This document shows, piece by piece, positions 33,852 through 46,302 of a stretch of 64,000 bases of DNA. Where the stretch lies: positions 1 to 64,000 of the forward strand of contig JADDOH010023026.1 in the NCBI GenBank assembly GCA_016648135.1, read 5' to 3'. The stretch is from Agrypnia vestita. Lineage: Eukaryota; Arthropoda; Insecta; Trichoptera; Phryganeidae. The notes under the pieces were generated by a model that searched no databases, was not told where the DNA came from, and saw only the letters and a program-made list of their open reading frames with translations. Made by a program: the position numbers and the translations under genes. Numbering within the stretch: the first letter of the stretch is position 1; each line of letters begins with the position of its first letter.

Positions 33852-34049
33852 GAGGTGGAAAAACCTAAGGTTCCTGAAATTAATGCGCCAGAAATTGCGC
33901 TGCCCAAGATTGAGGTCATCAGGGAGAAGACACCTACTCCAGAAGCCAGGAAAACTTCACTTGCCCCGGCGCCAGTTGGTAGGAGAGGATCTCTCATTCC
34001 TCCACCGGAGGAAGGTGGTAGACGACCATCACTTATCATCAGCGACGAG
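33852..34049 (+). CDS. bt: Projectin exon E19 with phosphosite-rich tail
   Basis: 66 codons, phase 0/0, with acceptor aaaataattag and donor gag|gtaggc. The first half is PEVK ([20 protein letters not shown] then [12 protein letters not shown]). The second half is basic and Ser-rich: [20 protein letters not shown], then [14 protein letters not shown]. Three Arg/Lys-Arg-x-Ser sites (RKTS, RRGS, RRPS) match PKA-type consensus. RRPSL motifs next to the first post-PEVK Ig domain are, from memory, a trait of twitchin/projectin proteins, and this exon supports that identity. Confidence 0.9.
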
Positions 34050-36298
34050 GTAGGCTTCTTTTATCTCTATTCTTCTAAAAACTATATATTTTTGTAATAC
34101 ATTATTTAATATCAGGCAAATTTCACTTCCTTTTGGTACACCAGAAGTTACTTTTTTAATTTTTAAAATTAATATTTTGTATGTTGGTACCATTTTTTTC
34201 TTTAATAAGTAAAAATGTGCATCCTGAAAGACAGATGATATTTATTTATTTGAGTCAATTTATTTAATTTTACCAATATTTAGTAGTCAGAATATAAATT
34301 TTAATTTTTTCTACTAATTTTTATATACAAGATAATAAAAGTCTTAAGTATAAAATTAATATTATTTTAAATATGTATGCATTACGAATATCAAATTGTT
34401 TGATAAGACAATTTTTTATTTATTTCAATATCTTTAAATTAATTATGTTTTTAGTAATATTTTCTGTTGAACAATTTGAAATTCAAAAATTTATTGATCT
34501 TACCTTCGTATATATTATATTTAGCATTCACAGCACACGTAAATATGCCTGCTCCTTTATTTGTGTACTTTTTAGAGTATTTACCCCTCTTAGATTTAGT
34601 TGTAGTAATCTCTATGCATAATGTAATATATGTTTTACTTTCACTATGACATTTTTCATATTCAAATGTTCGAGGCTGGTGCCAAAATTACAAGCATCGA
34701 ATGTTGTGTCCTTAAAAATTCGTTATGAAAAATATCATAAAATATTTTTTTATGCACATACGCAACAAAAGTTGATATTGACTTTAATATCTTAATAGTA
34801 TGTGACGTAGTATTTTTTGCTTCACTAGACTATACTAGTATTATTCTATTTTAGAAAATCATTATATATTTAGAAAAAATGTAAAAGTATTGACTTGTGT
34901 GATTCCTATAGACTAGGTATTTATTATGTATGCGCTATAAAAATGCCTTTAAATTATGATTAATATACTATTTTTATATTTCTATACAAACAGTCTTTCG
35001 ATTGAGAGAAGAGCGCGTATAGGTACATGGTAGAAATTTTGCTTTTGCATCCATGCACGCATCATTCAGAAAATTAAACAGCACAAAAAATCTGGGTACT
35101 TTAACACAGGCGAGAGTACCAGAACAAGACTGAATAACCATCCAAGTTGATGTTTAAAACGGCAAACAATTTTGTAATTGATATCTATTTGAGATAGATA
35201 TTGTTGTTGTGAAAACAGTAAAACAGTGTTAAAAATGACAGAACACTCTTATCTTGCTTGCCATTCTATACCGCGAACAAAACTCAATGAAACACGAATA
35301 ACAGCTGATAACAGCTACTCCTGTTATGCGAAATTTGAGCAAAAATCACAGAATATAGACCGCAAAAATACAGTTATGTACCTACCTACACGGCCATACA
35401 TCCTGAAAGTGCATAGACAATTCGTGATGTTGTAAAACCTTCAAACTCTTCTCCAAGTTTCACAGCCCATTTTGATTCCTGTATAGTTTTATATTTTCTT
35501 GGCTATTTTCTCTAGTTTCTTTGGCCGTCATTTTGGATCCCATCGCTTTTATCGATGATAAAATGTTTTTTTAACATCTGTCTTGCAATACCGTGTCAAA
35601 AACGGAATGCCGTTGTAGGAACAACTATGATTCATTTGCCGTTTTAGCCAAAATACTCCAGTTTAAGTTGTAAAATGTTTAGTTAAAATGTGTAACATTA
35701 CCTAGATTATCTGATTTGATCATTACAATTCCTATTTCTCTAAATTTAGTATTGAGGGATGTCTCGAGTAGCATATAAAAAAAAAAACTGAAGTTTGTTT
35801 TGTAAAATATAAAAACATTGGTAAATATACCTAATTGTACTTTAGTAGAACATTAGAATAATGAAAAACTTAAGATCTTTCCTGTTATCTGCCTGCCACT
35901 GTGGCTGGGTTCTAATTGGTGTATAAAATGACCCGTTTTAGAATTAGAACAAAAGAAAACACTGTGGACTAAGTCGGTAGATAGTGGTGGGGAGATGTAA
36001 GAAATGGTAGGTAACATTTTTTGGTAATCATAATCAAAAATAATTCGAATTCGAATGATTTTCGATATAATAAGATTTCAAAATAAAACCTATAGTTTTA
36101 TATATCACCCACGAAAAATAGGTAGATAGGTGTATCAAAATAAGGCAAAGAAAAGGAGGGCCAGCGTCATGATTGTATAGTATATTTTGATTAATTTAAA
36201 GGCATTTTGTAACATATGCTCGTGGTATATTTTGCACACAAACCTACCGCACCCATGATAATGTGAAATCGCAAAAATCACCATTCCTTTCCCAACAG
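34050..36298 (+). other. Intron 19
   Basis: Very AT-rich. No supported feature. Confidence 0.5.
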
Positions 36299-36343
36299 GC
36301 CGTTAGGAAATTAAGACCCGGAGAAATGGTGGAGGAGAAAAAG
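36299..36343 (+). CDS. bt: Projectin RPGE exon E20
   Basis: 15 codons, AVRKLRPGEMVEEKK, phase 0/0, with a strong acceptor (cctttcccaacag) and donor aag|gtaatc. Near-duplicate of E21 (SGGKLRPGEMLDDKK): same length, same KLRPGEM core, same acidic-basic end. The pair is a good candidate for mutually exclusive or alternative use. RPGE is also present in E22. Confidence 0.85.
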
Positions 36344-38417
36344 GTAATCCGCCAGGCAAGATGGCGGCCGCACACGAAATGGCCGCGGATATTTTTGACA
36401 CGTTATGTTATGCTCAGCTGCAATGGTGATATGAGCACGATGGCTGTGAAGACCGCTACAAACTATATTTCTAATAATCTTGTCTCTTACAGAACTATTT
36501 ATTTGCACCAAAGGAATGCGCTCGGCTGGCAGTCATGTTTATTATACATAATACACCTTCCATGCTTTACAAGCGACGAATCTCGCTTTCGTCGTGTTAA
36601 CGTTTCTTGAGGACAACGATGGCGGCATCGTGTCCGTTGAATGTGCATGTTTTAATGTTACAAAGTGTAAATTCGACGCACTCTATGGTTAGCATGTGTT
36701 GTTACCTTAAATATCAAATGGCATGTTACTCATTCTTGTACAAAAACATTTACAAACCATCGTACCTAATTCCGATTATCCAGCACCTTTAATACTGCAA
36801 TACAAGAATATAACCAAAATTATTGGTGTAAAATGGATTTATAATGTTGAATGTCAATCATCTTAGAAATAACTCTGATTTGGAAAGAAATTTAATGCAC
36901 AAGCTTCAAGTAATCATAAGATTTTATGTTACTATTAATTTCAGTTCATTTCGCTATATTCTGGATTTCGACAGAAATGCTAGTCTATTGTAGAAGGTCT
37001 CAAGAAGCAACTTCCTGAAAATTTCGATGACCTTTTTAAGTATTACCAGGAGATAGGTCCCATTTATATATTATGGTTTAAAAAAACAGATTTTTGACGT
37101 TCAGGAATGATTTTTATAAACTCCCATAGGTAGTTTCTCATTAGATTTCGACCAAACTTTTTTAAAAATTCGTTTGGTGGACCGTAAAAACTTGAAAAAA
37201 ATAGCGTCCGTTTTTAAACTTTTGTAACTGCATCAATATTGGACCTAGAGAAAAAAGACTAAAACACACTTACATACAAAATCTATCAGATTTTTGTGGC
37301 TACTGCCGGAAGCGATTTCTTATATCATAATAATCATTGATTTTTCTTTAAAATTCTTTTAAAAAATGTACATCTTTTTAACATCCAAAACATGTGAAAA
37401 TGTATGCCTGTAAAATACTGCATGTTTTAACCGCGTATGAATAATTTTTAAAATTTATTTTGTGACATTGAAATATTTTGTATAAAATATGTATATTATA
37501 TGTTTTGAATGCGTCGCTTGTAAAGCATGGATCGTGAAGAACACTTTTTTTTCATCACTTTTGTCATTCACAACTACCTATTTCGACCACAACGTGTCGC
37601 TGTGGACGCTGTTTTTAATTTATTATTAATTTTATTATTTCACCCTGGCGGAATGCTGGTTAATCAACATTTTAATAACGTCGAATGCCGCCAGATGGCT
37701 CCACTGTCGCTTTGCGAATGTCTGGCGACGAACCTCGTCGCCGTCTTATTTGTCTGTCGCTCCGTTGAATGCTGGGTCAGAGAATGCAACCAGAGTCTTG
37801 TCAATATATTTAATATATACACCATAACAGTTATGATATCTATGTAATGTAAACACATCCTCGACGACAAAATGTCAGACACTCCGATGATTTCAAACCA
37901 GACATCCGTTTGCGCAATACGACTCGATTGTAGTTTCCTGTTTTACCGACATCCTCGAGACTCGTTTCAAAGGATCGAGGTTATACACGATGATTGCTGA
38001 ATTTAACTAAACATTTAGAATTGGAATCGTACTTGTCTGACATTTCGTTGTGTGAAATCCATGCACAATCTTTATTATATTGCACAGTGTATTTATAAAC
38101 ATAACCTAAAACATTTTGAATGACAACAAATATTTATATTACACATCATATTCATTCACCAAACATTCGAATGTATGTGACGTAACGTCTGTTTCACACG
38201 CACATCTATGTCTCGATGTACACATTAATCTATTATGTATGTCTTATTTACATCATTTATGGCTGTACTGTCATGTGTCACGTCCGAGCGGCGCGGGACC
38301 ATCGCAAGATGGCCGCCGCCGCCATGACACCAGATCTTTTCCCACTGTTCCTGTTGAAAATGAAAATGTCGTGATGTTCGATTGTTTTTTTTTCTCTATC
38401 TCTCTCTCGACCAACAG
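36344..38417 (+). other. Intron 20
   Basis: It contains an inverted repeat pair (36559-37531) and GC-rich ATGGCGGC patches at 36355-36400, 36618-36626 and 38280-38330. AT-rich elsewhere. Confidence 0.55.
36559..37531. repeat. Element bounded by 20-bp perfect inverted repeats
   Basis: TCCATGCTTTACAAGCGACG at 36559-36578 is repeated exactly in inverse at 37512-37531. The 973-bp span has no transposase-like frame and no obvious target-site duplication, so it could be a non-autonomous DNA transposon. Confidence 0.5.
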
Positions 38418-38462
38418 AGCGGTGGCAAGTTGAGACCAGGAGAAATGTTAGATGATAAAAAG
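38418..38462 (+). CDS. bt: Projectin RPGE exon E21
   Basis: 15 codons, SGGKLRPGEMLDDKK, phase 0/0, with a very strong acceptor (ctctctcgaccaacag) and donor aag|gtgaga. Duplicate of E20. Both acceptors end ccaacag and both upstream introns carry pyrimidine-rich tracts, so the duplication seems to include flanking splice signals. Confidence 0.86.
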
Positions 38463-41400
38463 GTGAGAGGAAACGGTGAAAGGGTTTGGCTTCTGTGCGG
38501 GATTTTCCGGAATCTCGAGCGCATTATCGCCCTTTATATCAAACTGCTTGCTTCAACTCTTCGTACGTCATATGGTTCGACCGATTACATTGAGCTATTT
38601 GCAGCGGCGAAAGGAAAAGAAACAAAAAGAAAAAACACACGACTAAATACAAATTGTTTTGACTGAAACAAATTAAAACTACTTTTCTAATCTCCCTGAA
38701 ACAAACATAACTTAAAATTTCTGTTTTACTTGAAACAAATATTCAGTGGTGTTGCAGTAATATTCTTGCGTTACAATGTATGATAATTACACATTTTAAA
38801 TACAATTATACTCGTATTCACAATTTCAGTATGACCACTATAAGAATTCAGTTGAACTAATCTGCTCATAAACGCATTTGGAGAAAGGGCGTGACCTAAT
38901 CCAATATACAGGCCAACGAACAGATCGGGGTAGATGCGCGTGTCTGAAATCTCAGCCGAATTCTAAGGCTGGTCATACCATAGTGTAACGTTATGGTATA
39001 AATCTAAAGTCTTTTATAAATTACAAAAATTATTTCATAGCCATAGGTACACAAAAATAAGTAGTTAATAGCTTTTTTAAAAATATATATCTTACTAATT
39101 GATTTATCTGATTTGTTTTATATCTCACAGATGTCTCTAGTATTTCATTCTATCACTTTTTTATAAATATTTAATACGAAGATAAGATTTTTTGAGATAT
39201 GTGAATTGAATTGACACTCGTTATATGGCCAAACCGAAAATTAATTAAGTAATATGTCAAACTACTGTGTGATTTACTTTCCCAATTGTGAAATAGTGTA
39301 TTCAATTTCTGTTAATGCATATATACCTACAGGGAGTCTCACTAGCTATGTACAATATACAGACACCATATATTATACAATTTTTTGCCATTCTGAAAAA
39401 TTATAACTATTGTCATATACATATATGTAACACGATAAAGATATAACTGCAATGTCACTGGTACACACATAAAAATCACAATACAAACGAACCACAATTC
39501 ATAAATGTTTTTTTTTTCTATTTCAATCGATATGATTGAAAAATACATATCTGACAAAATATAAGTATAAAAAAATACTTTTTATTTTTTGTCTATCATC
39601 AAAAACACCATATAATCGGGTGGTTTAAATAGAATCAAAATGTAAATAACCTATAGATATTAGAACTTTAGAATATTAGATTAATAATATTGCACTAAAT
39701 TATTAGTGCAAGTTCAATGTAACCGGGTTAGACTGTATACGACAAATATCATACTATATGTTTATAATCTATGTTTTTTTTTCTCAAAAACTCATTCAGT
39801 TTCGATGTTAATTGCTTAATGTTCTTTGTGTATAATCTGACTTCATACACAAAAAACATTAAAGTTTAATTAAATTCACATCTCAAAATCACAGAAACAT
39901 CTATGTACTATTTTTTCACTTTTTTTTTAATATCAAAAAACATATATTTTCAAATTATAAAAGTGAGTAGATCTTCATCAAAATCGTGAATTAAACCAAT
40001 AATTTCAATTTTTATGATAAGTATCCCTGTCAGAAGCTTCAACAAGCAAAGATTGTCAGGATTTCAAAGATTTTCATTTTAAAAAAAAATTCAACATGAA
40101 ATATAATGAAGAATGACAAAAAATTATAGTTTTTCAATAAATATAACTTTTAGGGTGCTTTTAAAGCGACACACAATTCCTTAGAGAGTCATTGACATAA
40201 GTGAATCGTTTCAAAAGTATCATATTTAAAAAAAAATTAATACCGTCTCGTGAAACAGAATTTCTATAGAATTTATTTAAAATTTTATTACACTCATTTT
40301 TTTTACAGTAAACTTAGTAACAGATGCAATTATAAAATTATCAATTATTAGCTATTGTATAACATTATGCTAAAGTTTAAATTTTATAAGTATATGCCGG
40401 TATAACAGCACGCTATAATTTGAATTTAATATGTGTATGGATTGAATTAGTATGCAGATATATATATATATATATATATGCCGGTATTACAGTTTTCTAA
40501 AGTTCGAATTTAAACGCGAATCTTCAAATAAAATCGACAGATGGATGTATTATATTATTATATATTTATATTCACAAATATTTCCAATTGTATCAAACTG
40601 AATGGGTTTTTCACTTGTGTCTGTAATCTTCTTCTTACTTTCTACTTGTCTATTCTTCTACTGTGATTTTCATCAAAATGTGTTGTGATAAAACTCCCAA
40701 AGATGTCAATGTAACACTGTACAACTCACAAATGTATTTTGAATCCTCTGAATTTAAATTGCAGCCGTAAATGTGATATTTGACTAAATCGTTACACTGA
40801 CACTTTTGGGCGAATTCATCATTTTCTGTGTCTCATCATCTCACTAAACAAACATACCTCTCATCCTACTGTTTGCACACCGATACAGTTCTAACACACT
40901 TCATCCTCTTGCACTGCACAAAACATGCTTTGAATTTTTCTGCACAAAATTAAAAATGTGTATATCGATTTTTATTTTGAAATATAGCAACCAAATACTT
41001 TAAAAACAAATAACCATTTTTTGAAAAAAAAAAAAAAAACATTCGGAATGTTTAATTTGTTGCAAGAAAAAAAAATACAAAATCAATTTTGAAACTAATG
41101 TGAGAATGAATATTAATTCACAAGTGCCCGGAGAAATGCATTTTGAGAATGAATTTAAATACAAAAATAATTGTACGAATTACTTACATAATCAAAACAT
41201 TAATTACCATAAAATTGTACAAAAATTTATTTTATATATAACCTTAACAAAACAAACAAAAAACACTTCTCACATAGCAAAACTATTATTGTCTCATTTC
41301 TTTCAGCTTCTAAGGGATATTTTTGTTTCTTCTATTTTCACGCAATGTCTGAGAATGTACGCTGCAAATGATTAATGCTCAGCCGCTAAATATTAATACA

Positions 41401-42242
41401 GTGTATTTTCAAAACTGTTTATGATCGCATTTTTGTTTTGGTGCATTTTACCAAAATCAAAAATATTTTTTTGTAATAATACACTTCACACCATCACAAT
41501 TGCACTTCATTTTTTCTGAAATTGAGTGAAACGAGCACCAAATAAACAAATTAACATTATTATTAAGTCAATTACCAATAATGTGTACGAATGAACCTAC
41601 TTCACAATCAAATTACTCATATTAATCACCTTCTTAACAGTTGCGGCAAACGGAGCAACACTTGAACACAATACGAGCAATGATTTACCATATTTTCAGT
41701 CTTGATTGTTCTTTGTTTACATAATTGATTTCAGGTTAACCATAATCAGTAATTCGTTTTTACCACACTGCAACACAAACACACTAAATTTCATAATACA
41801 CACCACACAATCCTCACTGCAAATATTATCCGATAGCGGAATCATTTGCGCTAGATATTAAGAAAAATATTCTAGTACATTCCTTAAATATTCGTGTAAT
41901 TCGCTGTCAGTTATAAATTGACCAAATTACGATTAATTAGATACATTAATTTTGTGTCGCGTCATGAATTGTACTGCTCGTGTTCCTTGTTTAAAACTGA
42001 CGGCGAATTATCGCGATTGGTGATCCGTTGTTTTGTTAAAACTGTTAATTACATTCTTCTACGCTCTTCTCAACACAATACATTCCATTAACACTCGGAT
42101 TACTTATAATACTTCACACACAACACAACTATTTAATTTTAAGGGTAACATTAACACGTGTTGAGCTAGAAACTCAAGTACACGATGATGTCTTCTATGA
42201 ATGTAAAGATTCCTAACATATTTATTATATTTTTTCACAAAG
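38463..42242 (+). other. Intron 21
   Basis: Extremely AT-rich. It holds an (AT)n run at 40458-40480 flanked by two copies of a TATGCCGGTAT-ACAG block (40394, 40478). A short RPGE-like relic at 41110-41145 is discussed as a finding. No gene is supported. Confidence 0.5.
40458..40480. repeat. (AT)n microsatellite
   Basis: About 11 AT steps, between two copies of a TATGCCGGTAT-ACAG block. Confidence 0.9.
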
Positions 42243-42278
42243 AAACGAGGAACTCGTCCAGGAGAATTGGATAATCAG
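42243..42278 (+). CDS. bt: Projectin RPGE exon E22
   Basis: 12 codons, KRGTRPGELDNQ, phase 0/0, with acceptor tttttcacaaag and donor cag|gttaga. It carries the RPGE core of E20 and E21. A basic KRGT start before RPGE and an LDNQ end lead into the RRRPS start of E23. The donor is weaker than most (gttaga). Confidence 0.78.
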
Positions 42279-43652
42279 GTTAGAAAAAGACATGAATCGC
42301 TTCAGAGATTATTTTGAATTTTTATGTGCCTAAAATTACATTTTATTTCTTCAGTTTATTAGTCCATAGATGGAGATGTTTTGGCTACAATTTTCTCTTA
42401 AACAAATATGGCTCCTTGTTCTTTACGCGGTTTTTCCATGTTTAAGATGTGATTAACTTGATAGTCTTAGATGAATTATTAGTATTGTGGATAACACTCT
42501 TCCGTTTTAATTTCCGTAGTGGATTAGTTACGTATCGCTGTACAACCCTTGCCCTCTTTGAAAGTTTTCAAATGTTCGCTTTACTGCAAGTCTAGATTGC
42601 GTCGAAATTCGACACTAATCCTAAAATACTTCGCTGTCTAGCCGCTGATCTGCTATTTACCGTCAGCCATGACAGAGGTGATATGATCCAAAATTAGCTA
42701 ATCCTTGCGTAACAATTTTTGCACCTGTCCTAATGCCTCCTGTGTTTATTCCGACACGTCTGTCTGGCTTTGGCAATGTCTAATCAGATATTATTAATAA
42801 TTCCTAGCACATCCTTTTCTTGTTCCATATCCGACTCGTAAATCTCCCTATCTGCTTACATCCACAAACTCACCTGCTTTATACCTTATACCTTATGCTA
42901 CATTACATTTTATGTAACGCACTGCATCCGGTATTATTTGAAATAAATAAAAGCATCTTGATCACAAAAATATAATCTTGGATGTCATCCAAAATGCACG
43001 CGCATCGTATGCGAACATTTTAAGACTTTCAAAGAATTAGTTATTCGAAAAACGACAAACGCCTCCTACCCATCATGATTCCCCCTTCAAAAATCCCCCC
43101 TTAGTAATTAATATAGAAAGTTTTAATTTCTGTGTTTAGATAAACAAAAAAAAAACAAATGAAGCTTCAGAGTCTCCTCTAAGAAATTTCTTTGTGAACT
43201 CAAAACTGTTTCAAACTCAAAATTATAAATAATTATTAATCGAATATCGTGTTATTATATTTTTGTATCGATTTTAAATATGTTGTAGAATTTTTAGCTT
43301 GAAACAGTGATTTATTTACTATTTATTAAAACAACATAGTCAACTAACACACACACACAAAACGGCGTTCTATTTTAAGTTATAATTTTTAGCCGAGATA
43401 AATTTTGATATTTTTTTTAGTAAGTAGTAATATTTTTTTATTAAATTACTTAATTACTTAAAATTATTTTTTAAATTTACGCAATTTTGGTTTAAATTTG
43501 GGCGTTTTCCTTCATAAATCATAATTATTATAGATCTTTTACATTTTTTTTTAATTTCGGATGTGTAAGACAAGCCATAACCTCAAGTACTTACCTAGTT
43601 ACTTACAAATTTAAGCTGTTAAAATTTAAAGCTCCAAAATTTTGTAGGTACC

Positions 43653-44102
43653 TATAAAGGGTGTCTCATAGCTAGTGGCAACATTTTTCAGGTGGATTAC
43701 TCCCTTGATAATGAGTTGAAAATGTTCAAGCAATCATGACCATACTAATAGTTGCGGAGATATACAATGTCTAAGTTTGCATTTTTTTGCAATACTTCTA
43801 TCTTGTTTTTGCAAAAAAATAACTATCATTACAGTAAACTTTATTGATTATAAAAAATTCATTCGCTTCAATACAACTCGTATAAAATGATAAAAACCTT
43901 ATAAAACATTATATTTTCAATTTTTGCAAGATTTTTATCATTTTATTCGACCTGTATTGAAGAGAATGAATTTTCATAAACAATATGAGTTACTGTAATG
44001 ACAGTTCACCTTTTTGAAAAAAATAATACATTTTCAACTCAGTATCAAGGCGGGAATCCACCTGTAAACTTTATGCCACTGTCTATGAGACACGCTGTAT
44101 AT
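43653..44102. mobile_element. Palindromic MITE, TACAGGG family
   Basis: The left end has TATAAAGGGTGTCTCATAGC and the right end, inverted, has TATACAGCGTGTCTCATAGA; both are followed by AGTGGCA. The centre has the family landmarks TTTGCATTTTTTTGCAATAC and TCATTCGCTTCAATACAACT. The right arm has lost about 80 bp. Confidence 0.7.
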
Positions 44103-44104
44103 TC

Positions 44105-44560
44105 ACTTGCGTTTATTCTATTTCGGTTCCATTTCGCACGCGTGTACGCGCGAACGCAATTCCAATCGGTGACATTTCGCCGCGTATTCGAGCGCAGCTT
44201 AATTTTAGTCAAATTCCCGACTGTCATTCAAATCCAATGTGTCTATGGCTATTTTTATCGCCGTGCTGCATTCGAGTGTAAAAATAAATACCTGCCGAAA
44301 TAGTCTCGATATTGTTGGCACGGTTACCGTTTGACCCCGTCCAAGAAATGCACTTCTGAATTATTTTTACCTTAATGGCATCTCTGATATCTAAGTGCAA
44401 TTTTAATTAGTGGTTTTCTTTTAATAAATTATGGCCGACTGTGTCGGTTCGTGTGTGCTAACATTGCAAGTATTAAATTCGGTCTCATTTATCAGCGGTA
44501 TCTCATCTTCGCAGCGGTGTTAGCGTCGAACTGAACTAACCGGCGTAGGATTGATTCCTT
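44105..44560. promoter_or_regulatory. GC-richer island, possible intronic enhancer
   Basis: Directly beside a MITE, the sequence becomes balanced in base composition with many CpG (CGCACGCGTGTACGCGCGAA). It includes CTATTTTTAT, one mismatch from a MEF2 site, at about 44250. It has open frames but no splice pair in phase. The regulatory role is inference only. Confidence 0.25.
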
Positions 44561-44699
44561 GCCAACTCAAGAACTGAACCGTATACTTAACATTGTATCT
44601 GGATGGCGATTCTAAATATTTCAAATCTTGTAATATTCCCAAATCCGAGAATGATCTTAATCTGAATTTGACAGCGCTTGAAATATATCAGTAGGTGTA

Positions 44700-45204
44700 T
44701 ACAGGGTTATTTGGAAAACATTGATAACCTCGCAGGACTATATTCCTGCAGTGATTATGAGTCGAAAATGTTCCAGCTATCATGACCTAACATCAATAGT
44801 TGTGGAGATATGCGACGTCAAAGTTTGCATTTTTTTTTCAATATTTCTGACTTATTTTTTGTAAAACGCTGGACTATCATTACAGTTACTTGTATCGATT
44901 ACGAAAAATTCATTCGTTTCAATACAAGTCAAATAAAATGATATCAACCCTGAAAAATTTCCAATTGGAATTCGAGGGTTTTTATTTTTTTATTTGACTT
45001 GTATTAAAGGGAATGAATTTTACATATTCGATATAAGTTGCTATAATGATAGTCCAACGTTTTACAAAAAATAAGTTAGAAATATTAACAAAAAAAATGC
45101 AAAACTTTGATGTCGCATATCTCCATAACTATTGATATTAGGTCAAAATGGCTTGAACGTTTTCGACTCATAATGAAGGCAGGGGTTTTCCAAATAACCC
45201 TATA
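44700..45204. mobile_element. Palindromic MITE, TACAGGG family, near complete
   Basis: It starts TACAGGGTTATTTGGAAAAC and ends with the inverse (TTTTCCAAATAACCCTATA), flanked by TA on both sides. Almost the whole 505 bp folds back on itself. Internal landmarks: CGAAAATGTTC, GCGACGTCAAAGTTTGCATT, GACTTATTTTTTGTAAAACG. No ORF. Confidence 0.85.
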
Positions 45205-45289
45205 TAGTGGCGTAAAAAAGACAGTATTAGAAGAGAGTAAAACAACAGTACATGACAATCAACCTTAATACTTGTTTATATACTTACTA

Positions 45290-45716
45290 GTAAATAAAAA
45301 TGCTAAAATCAACCAGATTTGTAACCATAATTCTAAAATTCGTCTCTCTACAATTTCTCTCAATGGTAGCTTTTGATGTTAACGAAAGTTATGTCCGTTT
45401 TTTCCAAGTTATTAGAACAGTAATGTATTATTATTTACAATTTCTATCCAGCGGTCTACAAGTTTTTCGATGCTTCTGCGGTGAAAACTATTTATTATCT
45501 TGATTGAAAGTCCTTTTTTTTATCTACTTGACGTCCATTTTGAAGTCATGTATGTAATTAATTAAATAATAAATCCAACATTGTTATGTGCTTTCCTTTG
45601 GCAAACACAACATATTGTAGAGCAGAAAATTTTCTTTCGAATCACGTACAAACTGAACTTTTGGCGCGCATTTTAATATTTGAAAGAAAAAACGGGTAGG
45701 TACTTCTAATGTATTA
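45290..45716 (-). mobile_element. Mariner relic, transposase C-terminal end
   Basis: On the minus strand 45427-45489 reads SFHRRSIEKLVDRWIEIVNN, matching the FYRxGIxKLxxRWQxxVxxNG end of mariner transposases. The flanking sequence, TTTGGCGCGCATTTTAATAT and AGAGCAGAAAATTTTCTTTC, is shared with 57250-57528. Confidence 0.6.
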
Positions 45717-45719
45717 ATA

Positions 45720-46167
45720 TTAGGTTGGTGAGAAAATATTGCTTTTTTTACCTTAATTTTTTGTAATAGAAGTGTCACTTCGTCGAGTTTAAGTTAACAT
45801 GATTTCGAAGCGCATTTTTCGCTCTGTATTTTGGTTGAATCGATCGATATCGATATTGAAAGCGATTTTAATGTTGATTTTTCTTCAAATCGAACTGTTG
45901 AATTAATGTTGCAAAATAATCAAATTTAGACACAGCCCTCAGTCAAGTAGGCATGACTTCTCGTACTGTTAAGGGTGCTGTTAAGGACTAGACGATGCAA
46001 TGGTGGTTCCTAAGATTTCATTCTGGTGAGAAGGTCCCTGATGCCCTCTAGGGTTTCCATCTTCAGTTAATAGCCATCAACTTGAGGCATTAGCACAACA
46101 GCTGGAAAAATCAAAAGTCATGAACCAAACGAAAACAAAATTCGCAATCATTTTATAACCAACTTAA
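45720..46167 (+). mobile_element. Internally deleted mariner with TA duplication
   Basis: The left TIR is TTAGGTTGGTGAGAAAATAT and the right TIR, inverted, is TTAAGTTGGTTATAAAATGA. TA flanks both ends (45718-45719, 46168-46169). Inside, the plus strand reads WWFLRFHSGEKVPDAL, a stop, then a HQLEALAQQL segment, like the N-terminal domain of mariner transposase. Full elements are about 1.3 kb, so most is lost. Confidence 0.8.
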
Positions 46168-46302
46168 TAATTTACTTTTGTCATACTAAAATATATTTTT
46201 AAATATGTAAGATTTCAAAATAGAGATTAAACAATATTTTTATTAAACTATATCTCAATTAATTTGAATGAAGCCTTGTAAATAAATAAGAAAAAAAATG
46301 TA

